Shown here piece after piece: positions 9,112-17,786 of a stretch of 64,000 nt of DNA. This stretch comes from Lachnospiraceae bacterium (GTDB lineage: Bacteria; Bacillota; Clostridia; Lachnospirales; Lachnospiraceae): NCBI GenBank assembly GCA_022793065.1, contig JAAWCE010000001.1:1-64000 (forward strand). The letters run 5' to 3'. Both the position numbers and the translations under genes were made by a program. How positions within the stretch are numbered: the stretch's first letter is position 1; the number at the start of each line of letters is the position of its first letter. A model generated the notes under the pieces. It saw only the letters and a program-made list of their open reading frames with translations. It was not told where the DNA came from and made no database searches.

Positions 9112-9146
9112 ACAGAAGGCATCTGCTTAAGGCAGGTGCTTTCTGT
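9112..9146 (+). terminator. hairpin after C39-like gene
   Basis: A 15-bp stem with two G-T wobbles (ACAGAAGGCATCTGC against GCAGGTGCTTTCTGT) has a 5-nt loop. No T-run follows, so termination is uncertain. Confidence 0.4.
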
Positions 9147-9248
9147 GTATCAGGTATACAGGAAGAAAGGCGTTACACACTTTTTTTGAAGGCAATGGTG
9201 ACGTTAAATGAATGAGGAAAAGCCAAAGGTACGCTGGGAGGGATTCGT

Positions 9249-10307
9249 ATGAAAGCATGGGTTTTACATGGAGCAAATGATATACGCTGGGAGTTGGCGG
9301 ATAAACCCGCTATGGGCAAGGGAGAGGTTTTGGTTGCCGTAAAGGCGGCCGGAATCTGCGGGTCGGATATTCCGAGAATCTATAAGACAGGAGCCCATGT
9401 GCATCCTCTGATTCCGGGGCATGAGTTTTCGGGTATGGTTGTAGGAATCGGCGAAGGTGTGGATTGTGCCTGGCAGGGAAAAAGGGTTGGTATATTTCCG
9501 TTGATTCCCTGTGGAAAGTGCAAACCATGTCTGGAAAAGCAATTTGAGATGTGTAGGCAGTATGATTATTTGGGGTCCCGCAGAGACGGAGGATTTGCAG
9601 AATATGTGACCGTTCCGGTTAATAATTTGATTGCGCTGCCCGAAGGGGTTACTTATGAGGAAGCGGCAATGTTGGAGCCGATGGCTGTGGCTGTTCATGC
9701 AATGAGACGAGTTGGACCAAAAAAGACGGAAACCATAGCGGTTTGCGGGCTGGGCACCATTGGGCTGTTGCTTTTGATGTTTCTGTTAGAAGACAGGGAG
9801 GATAAAGAAGGTATTTTTGCCATAGGCAACAAGGAGTTTCAGAAACAGCAGGCTGTTGCATTGGGGCTGCCGGAGGCTTCCTATTGTGACAGCCGGAAAG
9901 AGGATGTGGGGAACTGGCTGCAGGAGCGTACCAATGGGGGAGCAGATGTATTTTTTGAGTGCGTGGGCAAGAATGATACGGTAGTGCAGGCAGTCAATGA
10001 CACGGCGCCGGCAGGGCGAATCTGTCTGGTGGGGAATCCGGCTTCTCACATGTCTCTTGAGAAAGAAGTCTACTGGAAAATATTGCGCAATCAGCAGACC
10101 ATTATGGGGACATGGAACTCGTCTTTTACCGGGGAAGAGACGGATGACTGGCATTATGTACTGGAACGTCTTGTGCAGAACCGTGTTGCGCCCGAAGGAC
10201 TGATTTCTCATAAATTTTCTTTGGAAGCTTTGGAAAAGGGGCTGCGCATTATGGGGGATAAATCAGAAGATTATGTGAAAATCATGGCATGCCAGGAAGA
10301 AAGGTGA
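9249..10307 (+). CDS. gatD: galactitol-1-phosphate 5-dehydrogenase-like enzyme
   Basis: A 352-residue medium-chain zinc dehydrogenase. The catalytic zinc site is seen as CGSD (residues 37-40) and GHE near 58. The structural zinc site is four cysteines in PCGKCKPC and EMC near 88-105. A Rossmann motif GLGTIGLL is near 168. The N-terminus (MKAWVLHGANDIRWE) and the PRIYKTGAH segment match the GatD subfamily, which oxidises galactitol-1-phosphate to tagatose-6-phosphate with NAD+. No PTS genes are beside it, so the substrate is inferred from the sequence type alone. Confidence 0.8.
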   Translation: MKAWVLHGANDIRWELADKPAMGKGEVLVAVKAAGICGSDIPRIYKTGAHVHPLIPGHEFSGMVVGIGEGVDCAWQGKRVGIFPLIPCGKCKPCLEKQFEMCRQYDYLGSRRDGGFAEYVTVPVNNLIALPEGVTYEEAAMLEPMAVAVHAMRRVGPKKTETIAVCGLGTIGLLLLMFLLEDREDKEGIFAIGNKEFQKQQAVALGLPEASYCDSRKEDVGNWLQERTNGGADVFFECVGKNDTVVQAVNDTAPAGRICLVGNPASHMSLEKEVYWKILRNQQTIMGTWNSSFTGEETDDWHYVLERLVQNRVAPEGLISHKFSLEALEKGLRIMGDKSEDYVKIMACQEER

Positions 10308-10687
10308 AAAGTGTAAAGGAGCAGGTTATAGTGCGTTGGGGGAAATAATTTATAAGGAAGCGATATCCGGCAAATGGGTTGGATATCGTTTTTTTATGTG
10401 CAGGCTCACATGTGGAAGTTTGCCGCTAATGCGGCATGGGGGCCGCACAGAGAGTGGTGGAGAGGGACATTCCCCTGCTCGATTTGTGAAGATTTATGCG
10501 GAGCGGCAATTTAATATGGTAAGGATGTGATGCAGTGTCCGCCTGTTCCATGATTTATTTCTAAGCATGGTATTATAATTTTAGTGACAATATTTGTTCC
10601 ATGTAGGGTAAAGCCACAGGTTATCAATGTATGGAGCGATATTGAAAACTATGAACAAAAGATAAAGTGGTCAGGAGGATGCGAAAG
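10308..10687. other. intergenic region before tyrosine recombinase
   Basis: This stretch holds the terminator at 10361-10395, a short GC-rich hairpin near 10427-10442, and an AT-rich run with TATTATAAT near 10570 that may be a -10 box for the recombinase. No convincing -35 box or gene was found. Confidence 0.4.
10361..10395 (+). terminator. Rho-independent terminator
   Basis: An 8-bp perfect stem (CGATATCC/GGATATCG) with a 12-nt loop is followed by seven T. It ends the gatD transcript. Confidence 0.85.
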
Positions 10688-11809
10688 ATGTCAAGACGTG
10701 GAGAAAATATCCGAAAAAGAAAGGATGGGCGATGGGAAGGCAGGTATTATATGCAGGAACCTGAGACAGGCAGGAAAGTATCCCGTTCCGTGTATGCAAA
10801 AAGTTATGGTGAATTAAGGGAGAAATTGTTGGCGGCCAAAAAGCAGGCGGAGACGTTAGCGGTACGAAAAAAAAGAGATAGTATGCTTTCTTTCGGAGAA
10901 GTGGCGGAAGAATGGCTTATGACAATTGAGAGTGAGAAAAAACATGCAACTTACATGAAATATCGCACAGTCTATGAGATACGTATTCGGGAAAAACTCA
11001 GTTCCCGTTCTTTTGCTGAGTTGGATGATGATATCATGGCGGAAGTATTTCAATGTAATGGGACAGAAGTACTGTCGGACAGTCTGCGGAAAAGTATTTC
11101 CTGTGTGCTCAATCAAGTGATTTCTTATGCCGTTTCCCGTTATCATGTGATGATGCCCCGGTACGCATGCCAACGGCAAAGAGTTGCGTCCAAACCTGTT
11201 GAAGTGCTGAACCAGACGGAGCAGGCAAAGCTGATGCAGTGTTTATATGACCAAATGGATATTTATAAGCTCGGTATCGTAGTTTGTCTTTCTACCGGAC
11301 TGCGATTGGGTGAAATCTGTTCTCTGAAATGGGAAGATATTGATATGGAGAGTAAAATATTGCATGTTAATAAAACCGTGCAGCGCATTGCCGTATCCGG
11401 GGGACAGGGCAGGACGACACTTTTGGAAGGGGAGCCAAAGAGTATATTTTCCAAGAGGGAAATCCCTCTGTCGGATCAGTTGATTAAGCTTCTCTCACCA
11501 TATTATGGAACCGAGGATGAATATGTCATTAATAGAAAGAAACCCATGGAGCCAAGGACATATCAGAATAAATTTCAGAAGTACCTTCAGGATGCTGGAG
11601 TAAAAAAGAAGAATTTTCATGCACTTCGGCATACCTTTGCCACAAACTGTATCGGCAGTGGGGCGGATATTAAAAGTCTCAGCGAAATATTAGGACATTC
11701 CGATGTAAAGATAACTTTAAATCGTTATGTGCATCCAACGACAGAGACAAAACGCCAGCACATGAATTCATTGGCGGCTGTTTATGGTCAGTTGGTAGGA
11801 CAGGAATGA
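10688..11809 (+). CDS. tyrosine recombinase, candidate promoter invertase
   Basis: A 373-residue tyrosine recombinase. Catalytic residues are R206 (TGLRLGE), H311 and R314 (HALRH), H337 (LGHSD) and Y347 (LNRYVHP). The N-terminal 50 residues (RKRKDGRWEGRYY and following) match an AP2-like arm-binding domain of Tn916-type integrases. The ATG at 10688 is chosen because AGGAGG sits 9 bases upstream; the in-frame GTG at 10667 lies before it. It is not next to a tRNA and carries no element cargo. It is 3 kb upstream of the first invertible segment. Tandem GGTCA repeats in all three segments look like arm-type sites, so it is the preferred candidate to flip them. This is inference. Confidence 0.88.
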   Translation: MSRRGENIRKRKDGRWEGRYYMQEPETGRKVSRSVYAKSYGELREKLLAAKKQAETLAVRKKRDSMLSFGEVAEEWLMTIESEKKHATYMKYRTVYEIRIREKLSSRSFAELDDDIMAEVFQCNGTEVLSDSLRKSISCVLNQVISYAVSRYHVMMPRYACQRQRVASKPVEVLNQTEQAKLMQCLYDQMDIYKLGIVVCLSTGLRLGEICSLKWEDIDMESKILHVNKTVQRIAVSGGQGRTTLLEGEPKSIFSKREIPLSDQLIKLLSPYYGTEDEYVINRKKPMEPRTYQNKFQKYLQDAGVKKKNFHALRHTFATNCIGSGADIKSLSEILGHSDVKITLNRYVHPTTETKRQHMNSLAAVYGQLVGQE

Positions 11810-12033
11810 CATGGAGGCCCTGAAAGGTATGGGCTGTGAAGATATCATGCAAGAGTGGTAGATGAATTTGCAGATGGGCAGTTCTTGAGCAGGAGCATTA
11901 TAATTGCAATGGTTTTGAGCTGTCCATTGCACTGTGGAAATACATGAGAAAATAATTAGAATGTCCCAACGGATGATTTGAGTGAGTGAATCATAAAATC
12001 TAATCAACAGAATGGGTAAAAGGTTACGTCGCT

Positions 12034-13701
12034 ATGAGCATGGCGGGGCGGCGAAGCGGGAAGCGTGTCATGGGGGAAAACAAGCTGAGGGTTGCGGCAT
12101 ATTGCAGGGTCTCTACGGATAAGGAGGATCAGGCCAATTCTCTTATAAGTCAAAAGAGCTATTTTGCGGAATATATCAGGCGGCAGACAGGGTGGGTGCT
12201 GAGTAAGGTATATTCCGATGACGGGTACAGTGGAACACAGACGAAAAAACGTGTTGGATTTAATGCTATGATAGAAGATGCAATGAGGGGGCAAATTGAC
12301 CTGATATTGACCAAAGAAGTCTGTCGGTTTGCACGGAATACGGTGGACACTTTGTTCTATACCAGAAAATTAAAAGAGAAAGGCGTTGGGGTGATTTTTA
12401 CCATTGACCATATCGACACAAGAGATTCGGATGGGGAATTGCGGCTTACTTTGATGGCCAGCATTGCCCAGGAAGAGAGCCGTAAAACTTCGGAGCGTGT
12501 AAAATGGGGGCAGAAGCGGCGGATGGAGCAGGGGGTTGTCTTCGGCGGAGATTTGCTGGGGTATACGGTAAGCGGAGGCGTTCTCTCAATAAATGAGGAA
12601 GAAGCCAGGATTGTACGGGCCATATTTCATAAATATGCCAATGAGGGAAAAGGGGTTCATGTGATAGCAAAAGAACTGACAGAAGAAGGAATGTATCCGA
12701 AAAAGGGGCAGATTTGGTCGGATACTGCAATTTCTCGTGTATTGCGCAATGAAAAATATGTAGGTGACTTATGCCAGAAGAAAACCTGTACGCCGGATTA
12801 CCTGACGCATGTAAAGAAATGTAATAAGGACAGGGAACAGATGATTTATTTAAAGGATCATCATGAACCTTTGATTGATCGGGGATTGTGGGAACGCGCC
12901 CAGGATGTGCTGGCGAAGCGTTCAGTTTCAATGGAAAAGAGACTTAAGTTTAGCGGCAGATATTGGTGCAGCGGAAAAATCTGCTGCGGTCTATGCGGAA
13001 AAAGATATGTGAGCAGGACGAAGCGGCTAAAGAGCGGAGCGTTGTATAAGGCATGGCGCTGCCATACATCGGCATCCTGTGGAGCGGTCAGAACGTGGGA
13101 AAACGGAAAAAAAACAGGGTGTGACAATCAATCGGTGAATGAGCGCGTATTGCTTGCCTGCGTATATTTTTGCATCAATCAATTATCAATAGATCGGGAA
13201 TATATACGTCGGGAAGTTTTACGGGATGTGAAAGCATCAGAGGATAAACTATATCAACATACTGATATAGAAAATTTGCGAGAAAAAATAGAGGCTTTAA
13301 TGATAAAAAAGAGAAAAAGTATTGACTTAATGTTGGAAGGGCTGATTACACAAAAGGATTTGAAAGAACAGACAAAATGGTATGGCAGGCAGGAAGAAAT
13401 ATTAACCAGGCAGTTAGCATATGCCGAACAGACGGAATTTATAAGTAAAAGGCGGGGTGACTTGTTGGAGCAGAATGTTGAGTTAATGGATGAAATCATG
13501 ACATTTGATGAAAGAAACGTGGAATTATATAAGGAAGCTTTAGAGAGGATCATTATTTTCCCTGAGAATAGAATTGAGATTAAAATGAAGACGCTCCCCA
13601 TTGCTTTTCTTCTTACCTATGGGGTCCAGGGGAGAGCGGAAAATTACACAGTGAAAATTCTTAAAATGGAGACGACAGAGATTGGAGCCGAAACACTATA
13701 A
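12034..13701 (+). CDS. large serine recombinase
   Basis: A 555-residue large serine recombinase. The N-terminal catalytic domain has the nucleophile S27 in AAYCRVSTDKEDQ and the DDGYSG motif near residue 65. A recombinase domain (about 165-290) and a zinc ribbon with CCGLCGKRY and WRCH (about 320-370) follow, then a coiled coil typical of this class. Such enzymes integrate phages and transposons; some invert DNA. It follows the tyrosine recombinase in the same direction with 224 bases between. The start is uncertain: ATG at 12034 has only a weak site, and MGENKLRV at 12073 is an alternative. Confidence 0.9.
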   Translation: MSMAGRRSGKRVMGENKLRVAAYCRVSTDKEDQANSLISQKSYFAEYIRRQTGWVLSKVYSDDGYSGTQTKKRVGFNAMIEDAMRGQIDLILTKEVCRFARNTVDTLFYTRKLKEKGVGVIFTIDHIDTRDSDGELRLTLMASIAQEESRKTSERVKWGQKRRMEQGVVFGGDLLGYTVSGGVLSINEEEARIVRAIFHKYANEGKGVHVIAKELTEEGMYPKKGQIWSDTAISRVLRNEKYVGDLCQKKTCTPDYLTHVKKCNKDREQMIYLKDHHEPLIDRGLWERAQDVLAKRSVSMEKRLKFSGRYWCSGKICCGLCGKRYVSRTKRLKSGALYKAWRCHTSASCGAVRTWENGKKTGCDNQSVNERVLLACVYFCINQLSIDREYIRREVLRDVKASEDKLYQHTDIENLREKIEALMIKKRKSIDLMLEGLITQKDLKEQTKWYGRQEEILTRQLAYAEQTEFISKRRGDLLEQNVELMDEIMTFDERNVELYKEALERIIIFPENRIEIKMKTLPIAFLLTYGVQGRAENYTVKILKMETTEIGAETL

Positions 13702-13705
13702 ATCC

Positions 13706-13735
13706 TTGACACTGAGATAACTTCAAATGTATAAT
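13706..13735 (+). promoter_or_regulatory. promoter of the GNAT leader
   Basis: TTGACA (13706-13711) and TATAAT (13730-13735) are separated by 18 bp, just after the serine recombinase stop. The predicted transcript carries a 5' leader of about 240 bases before the GNAT gene. Confidence 0.75.
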
Positions 13736-13741
13736 GGGGGA

Positions 13742-13981
13742 CAATCTGTTTTGGCATGGATTGGTATGTTTTCCGGGTTTTGCATAGGTATATGGGTAAA
13801 AGATAGTCCAGCTAAGAAATGTCAAGAGAAAATTTAAAACCAGTCTCGGAACGAAGGCGCCCGGAAGGAAATTAAAGCTGCGCACTTTGCAGATGAAATT
13901 TTCTTCCCCTAAAGGGGCGCTGTAGTGTAGAGACCGGAACAAGTTCCCGCCTGCGGGAACTGGAATAGAAAGGGATAAAAA
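13742..13981 (+). other. structured 5' leader of GNAT gene
   Basis: The leader begins with a dispersed repeat (AGTCCAGCTAAGAAATGTCA at 13805). It continues with nested pairing GTCTC/GAGAC enclosing GGCGCC-type stems, then a strong hairpin AGTTCCCGC/GCGGGAACT just before the ribosome site. The leader of uxuA (29026-29212) has the same order of parts with different bases in the stems. Confidence 0.5.
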
Positions 13982-14743
13982 ATGATTTGTGAAGTACAGC
14001 GGACAGAAAACGCGGCGCCTTTGTTTGCAGGATGGCAGGAAACCATAATTTGGTCTTGTCTTCAGAAAGTAATGGGGCATATTTATGCGGATGTAACTGA
14101 AAATCCAAAGTCGGCAATGGCGTTGCTGGGGGATTTTTGCTTTTTGGCAGGAAAGCCGGACCGGGAACTTGTATTATTCAAACCAAAACATTTGAACAGA
14201 GATTTCGTGATTATGGTTCCTGGAACAGAGGATTGGGAAGAGGTGATTAGAAACAGCTATGGGGATAAGGCGCGGAAAGTAACTCGGTATGCCATGAAAA
14301 AGGAACCGGATGTGTTTCGCAAGGATGAACTCCGTGAAGCGGTAAATAGATTTAATGATCCTATAAAAGCAATAGATGAGGAATTATTTCATAAGTGTGG
14401 AAAAATGCAGTGGTGCAGGGATCTGGTAGCCCAATATGCTGATTATGAAACATATCGGCGTTATGGATTGGGGTTCGTAGTAATGAAAGGGGAGGAAATT
14501 GTGGCGGGGGCGTCTTCCTATTCCGGTTATCAAGGAGGCATCGAGATAGAAATTGACACGAAAGAGGCATATCGAAGACAAGGAATGGCCTACGCCTGTG
14601 GAGCCAGGTTGATTTTGGAATGTTTGGAGCGGGGGTGGTATCCCAGTTGGGATGCACAGAACTTGTGGTCCGTGGCGCTGGCGCAGAAGTTAGGGTATCA
14701 TTTTGACCATGAATATACTGCATATGAGATATGGGGGTATTGA
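13982..14743 (+). CDS. GNAT family N-acetyltransferase
   Basis: A 253-residue protein whose C-terminal half is a GNAT acetyltransferase: GFVVMKGEEIVAGASSYS, then EIEIDTKEAYRRQGMAYAC, the acetyl-CoA pyrophosphate loop, near residues 185-200. The N-terminal half resembles the GNAT_acetyltran (ZmaR-like) family. The substrate is unknown. It is followed by a strong terminator at 14779 and is separate from polysaccharide operon 1. Confidence 0.8.
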   Translation: MICEVQRTENAAPLFAGWQETIIWSCLQKVMGHIYADVTENPKSAMALLGDFCFLAGKPDRELVLFKPKHLNRDFVIMVPGTEDWEEVIRNSYGDKARKVTRYAMKKEPDVFRKDELREAVNRFNDPIKAIDEELFHKCGKMQWCRDLVAQYADYETYRRYGLGFVVMKGEEIVAGASSYSGYQGGIEIEIDTKEAYRRQGMAYACGARLILECLERGWYPSWDAQNLWSVALAQKLGYHFDHEYTAYEIWGY

Positions 14744-14778
14744 AGACTGCAAAAGAAAAACATTTTTATGGTATATGG

Positions 14779-14802
14779 AAGCGCCTCGTTGGGGCGCTTT
14801 TT
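14779..14802 (+). terminator. Rho-independent terminator
   Basis: A 7-bp stem AAGCGCC/GGCGCTT is followed by a T-run. It closes the GNAT transcript ten bases before the first inverted repeat of segment 1. Confidence 0.85.
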
Positions 14803-14811
14803 GTAAGTGAA

Positions 14812-14838
14812 TTTCGCAGAATACCTTAATCTGCGAAA
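14812..14838 (+). repeat. inverted repeat, left, segment 1
   Basis: The site has arms TTCGCAGA and TCTGCGAA around the centre ATACCTTAA. It is itself a near palindrome, as expected for a recombinase core site bound by two protomers. Confidence 0.9.
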
Positions 14839-14901
14839 ACGAAAAAACGTCATTTTATCTCTGAAATTATTTTATAAAATCTGTAAAACATCATGAAAAT
14901 C

Positions 14902-14930
14902 ATTATAATTCCGGTAATACACTTTGTCAA
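14902..14930 (-). promoter_or_regulatory. invertible promoter 1, pointing left
   Basis: On the minus strand, TTGACA (14925-14930) and TATAAT (14902-14907) are 17 bp apart. Both are exact consensus. The sequence around them resembles invertible promoters 2 and 3. Confidence 0.88.
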
Positions 14931-15031
14931 GTATAAAAAATATAAAGGCATAATTTGTATAAATTAGAAAAGAAGAAAGGGAAGAATCTCCCTGAAAATC
15001 AGGTTTACAAGAAATGGTATTTGCTATTAAG

Positions 15032-15139
15032 GGTCAAAAAAGTGGTTGAAACGGTCTGGCGGAAGCATAGATAAAAAAAGCTTCCGCCAGACTGCTTTTT
15101 GCGCCGCTTTTGATTATTTATGGTCATTTTAAATGGTCA
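15032..15139 (+). repeat. paired GGTCA repeats, segment 1
   Basis: GGTCA at 15032 with a degenerate GGTTG 12 bases on, and GGTCA at 15122 with GGTCA 13 bases on. The last copy starts 46 bases before the right inverted repeat. The same pattern occurs in segments 2 and 3. Confidence 0.6.
15054..15097 (+). terminator. terminator inside segment 1
   Basis: A 13-bp perfect stem (GTCTGGCGGAAGC with its complement) and a 13-nt loop are followed by TGCTTTTT. Because it lies inside the invertible segment, it flips with the promoter: it shields operon 1 only in the OFF orientation. Confidence 0.85.
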
Positions 15140-15180
15140 GGAAAAAGATATTGCAGTGTTTAACAACATTATTAAAATCA

Positions 15181-15207
15181 TTTCGCAGATTAAGGTAATC
15201 TGCGAAA
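15181..15207 (-). repeat. inverted repeat, right, segment 1
   Basis: Arms TTCGCAGA and TCTGCGAA with centre TTAAGGTAA. Read on the minus strand the centre is TTACCTTAA, one base different from the left copy. Confidence 0.9.
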
Positions 15208-15275
15208 GCAGCTTGTTAATTATAGCAATGAATCATGAAGATGGAGATTGGGATATAGATACAGGAGAGGGGATA

Positions 15276-16511
15276 TTGAAACACAGAAATGAAAAGCAGA
15301 AGAACAGGAAATTCAGGATAGCAATGCTGGGCCACAAACGGGTTCCTTCCAGGGAAGGGGGCGTGGAGGTGGTGGTGGAAGAATTGTCTGTCAGAATGGC
15401 GGAAAGAGGATATAGTGTGACTTGTTTTAACCGCAGAGGCTGTCATGTGAGCGGAAAAGAACATGGAAAAAAGAAGTGTTCGGAATACAAAGGGATACGA
15501 TTGATAACAGTATTCACCATAGACAGAAAAGGGCTTGCGGCGGTGACATCCTCTATAGCTGCAGCTGTCAGGGCGGCGTTGGGCGCATACGAAATCGTAC
15601 ATTTTCATGCGGAAGGCCCATGTGTTATGCTGTGGCTTCCGAAACTGTTCGGCAAGCGTTGTGTGGCAACGATTCATGGATTGGATTGGCAGCGGGCAAA
15701 ATGGAACGGATTGGCGGCTAAATATATTTACTTAGGGGAAAAGATGGCCGTCAGATATGCAAATGAAATTATAGTGCTCAGCAAAGGGATGCAGGAATAT
15801 TTTGAGAGAAAATATGGTCGTCATACAGTATTCATACCCAATGGGGTGAATCGGGCGAAATATAGAGAAGCTAAACTCATTAAAGACAAATGGGGGCTTT
15901 CCCCAAATAGTTATTTGCTTTTTCTGGGCAGATTGGTTCCGGAGAAAGGGATTGCTTATTTGATAGAAGCGTTTCAAAAAGTCCATACGGATAAGAAGTT
16001 GGTCATTGCAGGCGGAAGCTCGGATACGGAAAAGTACCAGAGAGAATTATGGGAGAAGGCAAAGGGAGATAAGAGAATTTTGTTTACTGATTTTGTGCAG
16101 GGACAGATATTGGATGAGTTGTACAGCAATGCGTATGTGTATATTCTTCCCTCAGATTTAGAAGGAATGCCATTGACTTTACTGGAAGCAATGAGTTATG
16201 GAAATTGTTGTCTGATTTCGGATATTGGAGAATGTACGGAGGTGGCGGAAGGGAAGGCGGTTATCTTTCGGCATGGGGATAGTAAAGATTTGCAGGAAAA
16301 GCTTCAGATGCTTTGCGGGCATAATGAAATAGTGGAAAAATACAGAAAGGGTACGGCGGAGTTTATCTGCAGCAAGTTTAGTTGGGAAGAAGCGGTGGAC
16401 AGGACATTGGCGTTGTATGATATGAAGAAAACCGACAGGAAAGCACTATTAAAACAAAGAGATGACTTACATGATTATAAAAATGATAAGGCGGAAGGGG
16501 ATATGAGATGA
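15276..16511 (+). CDS. glycosyltransferase family 4, first gene of operon 1
   Basis: A GT4 retaining glycosyltransferase. The acceptor-side domain starts at FRIAMLGHKRVPSREGGVEV, and the donor domain has LFLGRLVPEKGIAYLIEAF and the EGMPLTLLEAMSYG nucleotide-sugar motif. The longest frame opens at 15120, inside the invertible segment. The TTG at 15276 is preferred because AGGAGAGG ends five bases before it and it leaves the switch outside the gene. ATG 15228 is an alternative without a ribosome site. The gene overlaps the next one by four bases. Confidence 0.85.
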   Translation: MKHRNEKQKNRKFRIAMLGHKRVPSREGGVEVVVEELSVRMAERGYSVTCFNRRGCHVSGKEHGKKKCSEYKGIRLITVFTIDRKGLAAVTSSIAAAVRAALGAYEIVHFHAEGPCVMLWLPKLFGKRCVATIHGLDWQRAKWNGLAAKYIYLGEKMAVRYANEIIVLSKGMQEYFERKYGRHTVFIPNGVNRAKYREAKLIKDKWGLSPNSYLLFLGRLVPEKGIAYLIEAFQKVHTDKKLVIAGGSSDTEKYQRELWEKAKGDKRILFTDFVQGQILDELYSNAYVYILPSDLEGMPLTLLEAMSYGNCCLISDIGECTEVAEGKAVIFRHGDSKDLQEKLQMLCGHNEIVEKYRKGTAEFICSKFSWEEAVDRTLALYDMKKTDRKALLKQRDDLHDYKNDKAEGDMR

Positions 16512-17773
16512 AGATACTTATGGTAAATAAGTTTCTGCATCCCAATGGCGGCTCCGAAACATACATATTTCAGTTAGGAAAATATTTGGAATCTCAGGGA
16601 CATGAAGTGCAGTACTTTGGCATGGAACATGAAGGGCGCTGTGTTGGTAACAGCATGAATTCATATACCTCCAATATGGAATTTCATCAGGGAAAAATAT
16701 TGACAAAGCTGTCATATCCGTTAAAAACAATATACAGTCAGGAAGCAAGGACAAAGCTGAGAATGGTATTAGATGATTTTATGCCGGATGTGGTGCATCT
16801 GAATAATTTCAATTATCAATTAACGCCCAGTATTTTATTGGAAACGGTGAGATGGAGAAGTGGGTTGGAAAGGAAAATACTTTCATCCAATGTGAAAAAT
16901 GTTGCCGAGGAGAATAAGAAACGCAGAACTGTCAGGATTATTTATACGGCGCATGATTATCAGCTGATATGTCCAAATCATATGTGCCATAATCCCAATA
17001 CCCATGAAAACTGTGAGAAATGCTTAGGAGGAGCGGGCAAATTTATACATTGTTTTCGGGGAAAATGTATTCACGGAAGCAGGCTTAAGTCAGCCGTGGG
17101 TATGGCGGAGGCAATGTTCTGGAATTGGTCTGGAGTATATCACTATATAGATAAGATCATTTGCTGCAGTGAATTTATGAAAAGTATGCTGGACAGAAAT
17201 CCTTTATTTAAAGACAAAACGATAGCAGTGCATAATTTTGTAGATCAATGTTCAAAGCGAAGAAAATCTTCGGATAAAAAAGATTATGTTCTTTATTTTG
17301 GACGTTACAGTGAAGAAAAGGGATTCGACATGGTACTTAAAGCTGCTGCGGAATTACCGGAAGTTCGTTTTGTGTTTGCTGGGAAAGGAAGCATAAAAAT
17401 TGCGGACTTGCCCAATGTGACAGACATTGGTTTTCTCTCAGGCGATGCTTTGGATCAATTGATAAGCAATGCCAGGTTTGTATTGGTTCCGTCCAGATGG
17501 TACGAGCCCTTTGGGCTGACCGTAAGGGAGGCGCAAATATGTGGGACCCCTGTAATCGGCGCCAGGGTGGGAGGAATTCAGGAATTGATTCAGGATGGAA
17601 AAAACGGAGAATTGTTCAAATGTGGCGACGGAGAAGAATTGAAGGCAAAAATAAAGAGATTATGGGATAATGACAAGTTGGCTGAAAAATATGGACGAGG
17701 ATGCCTGGAGACGGAACATATGGGAATAAAAGAGTATTACACAGAGCTTATGGCGGTTTATAACGGCAAATGA
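16508..17773 (+). CDS. glycosyltransferase family 4
   Basis: A 421-residue GT4 enzyme. It begins MKILMVNKFLHPNGGSETYI, with the glycine-rich acceptor loop. A cysteine-rich insert (CPNHMCHNPNTHENCEKC) near residues 157-174 is typical of a clostridial GT4 subgroup. The donor-site segment YFGRYSEEKGFDMVLKAA and the motif RWYEPFGLTVREAQICGTPV follow. The start overlaps the previous stop by four bases (ATGA), indicating translational coupling within operon 1. Confidence 0.9.
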   Translation: MKILMVNKFLHPNGGSETYIFQLGKYLESQGHEVQYFGMEHEGRCVGNSMNSYTSNMEFHQGKILTKLSYPLKTIYSQEARTKLRMVLDDFMPDVVHLNNFNYQLTPSILLETVRWRSGLERKILSSNVKNVAEENKKRRTVRIIYTAHDYQLICPNHMCHNPNTHENCEKCLGGAGKFIHCFRGKCIHGSRLKSAVGMAEAMFWNWSGVYHYIDKIICCSEFMKSMLDRNPLFKDKTIAVHNFVDQCSKRRKSSDKKDYVLYFGRYSEEKGFDMVLKAAAELPEVRFVFAGKGSIKIADLPNVTDIGFLSGDALDQLISNARFVLVPSRWYEPFGLTVREAQICGTPVIGARVGGIQELIQDGKNGELFKCGDGEELKAKIKRLWDNDKLAEKYGRGCLETEHMGIKEYYTELMAVYNGK

Positions 17774-17786
17774 GGGGGAAATTAAA

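Larger units (their letters stand above)
14812..15207. other. invertible promoter segment 1 (OFF as read)
   Basis: A 396-bp segment is bounded by 27-bp inverted repeats that match at 26 of 27 positions. Inside are one consensus promoter pointing left, two pairs of GGTCA-type repeats and a strong terminator pointing right. In this orientation the promoter faces away from operon 1 and the terminator blocks read-through into it. Inversion would place the -10 box at about 15112-15117, some 160 bases before the first glycosyltransferase. Inversion is inferred from structure shared with two other loci. Confidence 0.88.

Noticed and set aside
9027-9215. Short reading frame after the C39-like gene
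   Set aside because: It overlaps the end of that gene in another frame, runs through a hairpin, and has no family resemblance or ribosome site.
14812-15207. Miniature transposon (MITE) bounded by terminal inverted repeats
   Set aside because: There is no target-site duplication, the interior carries a conserved consensus promoter, and all copies stand precisely before glycan operons. This favours a regulatory switch.
15120-15275. Start of the first operon 1 glycosyltransferase at 15120
   Set aside because: That start lies inside the invertible segment and gives an N-terminus unlike the family. A ribosome site before TTG 15276 gives a more typical protein.
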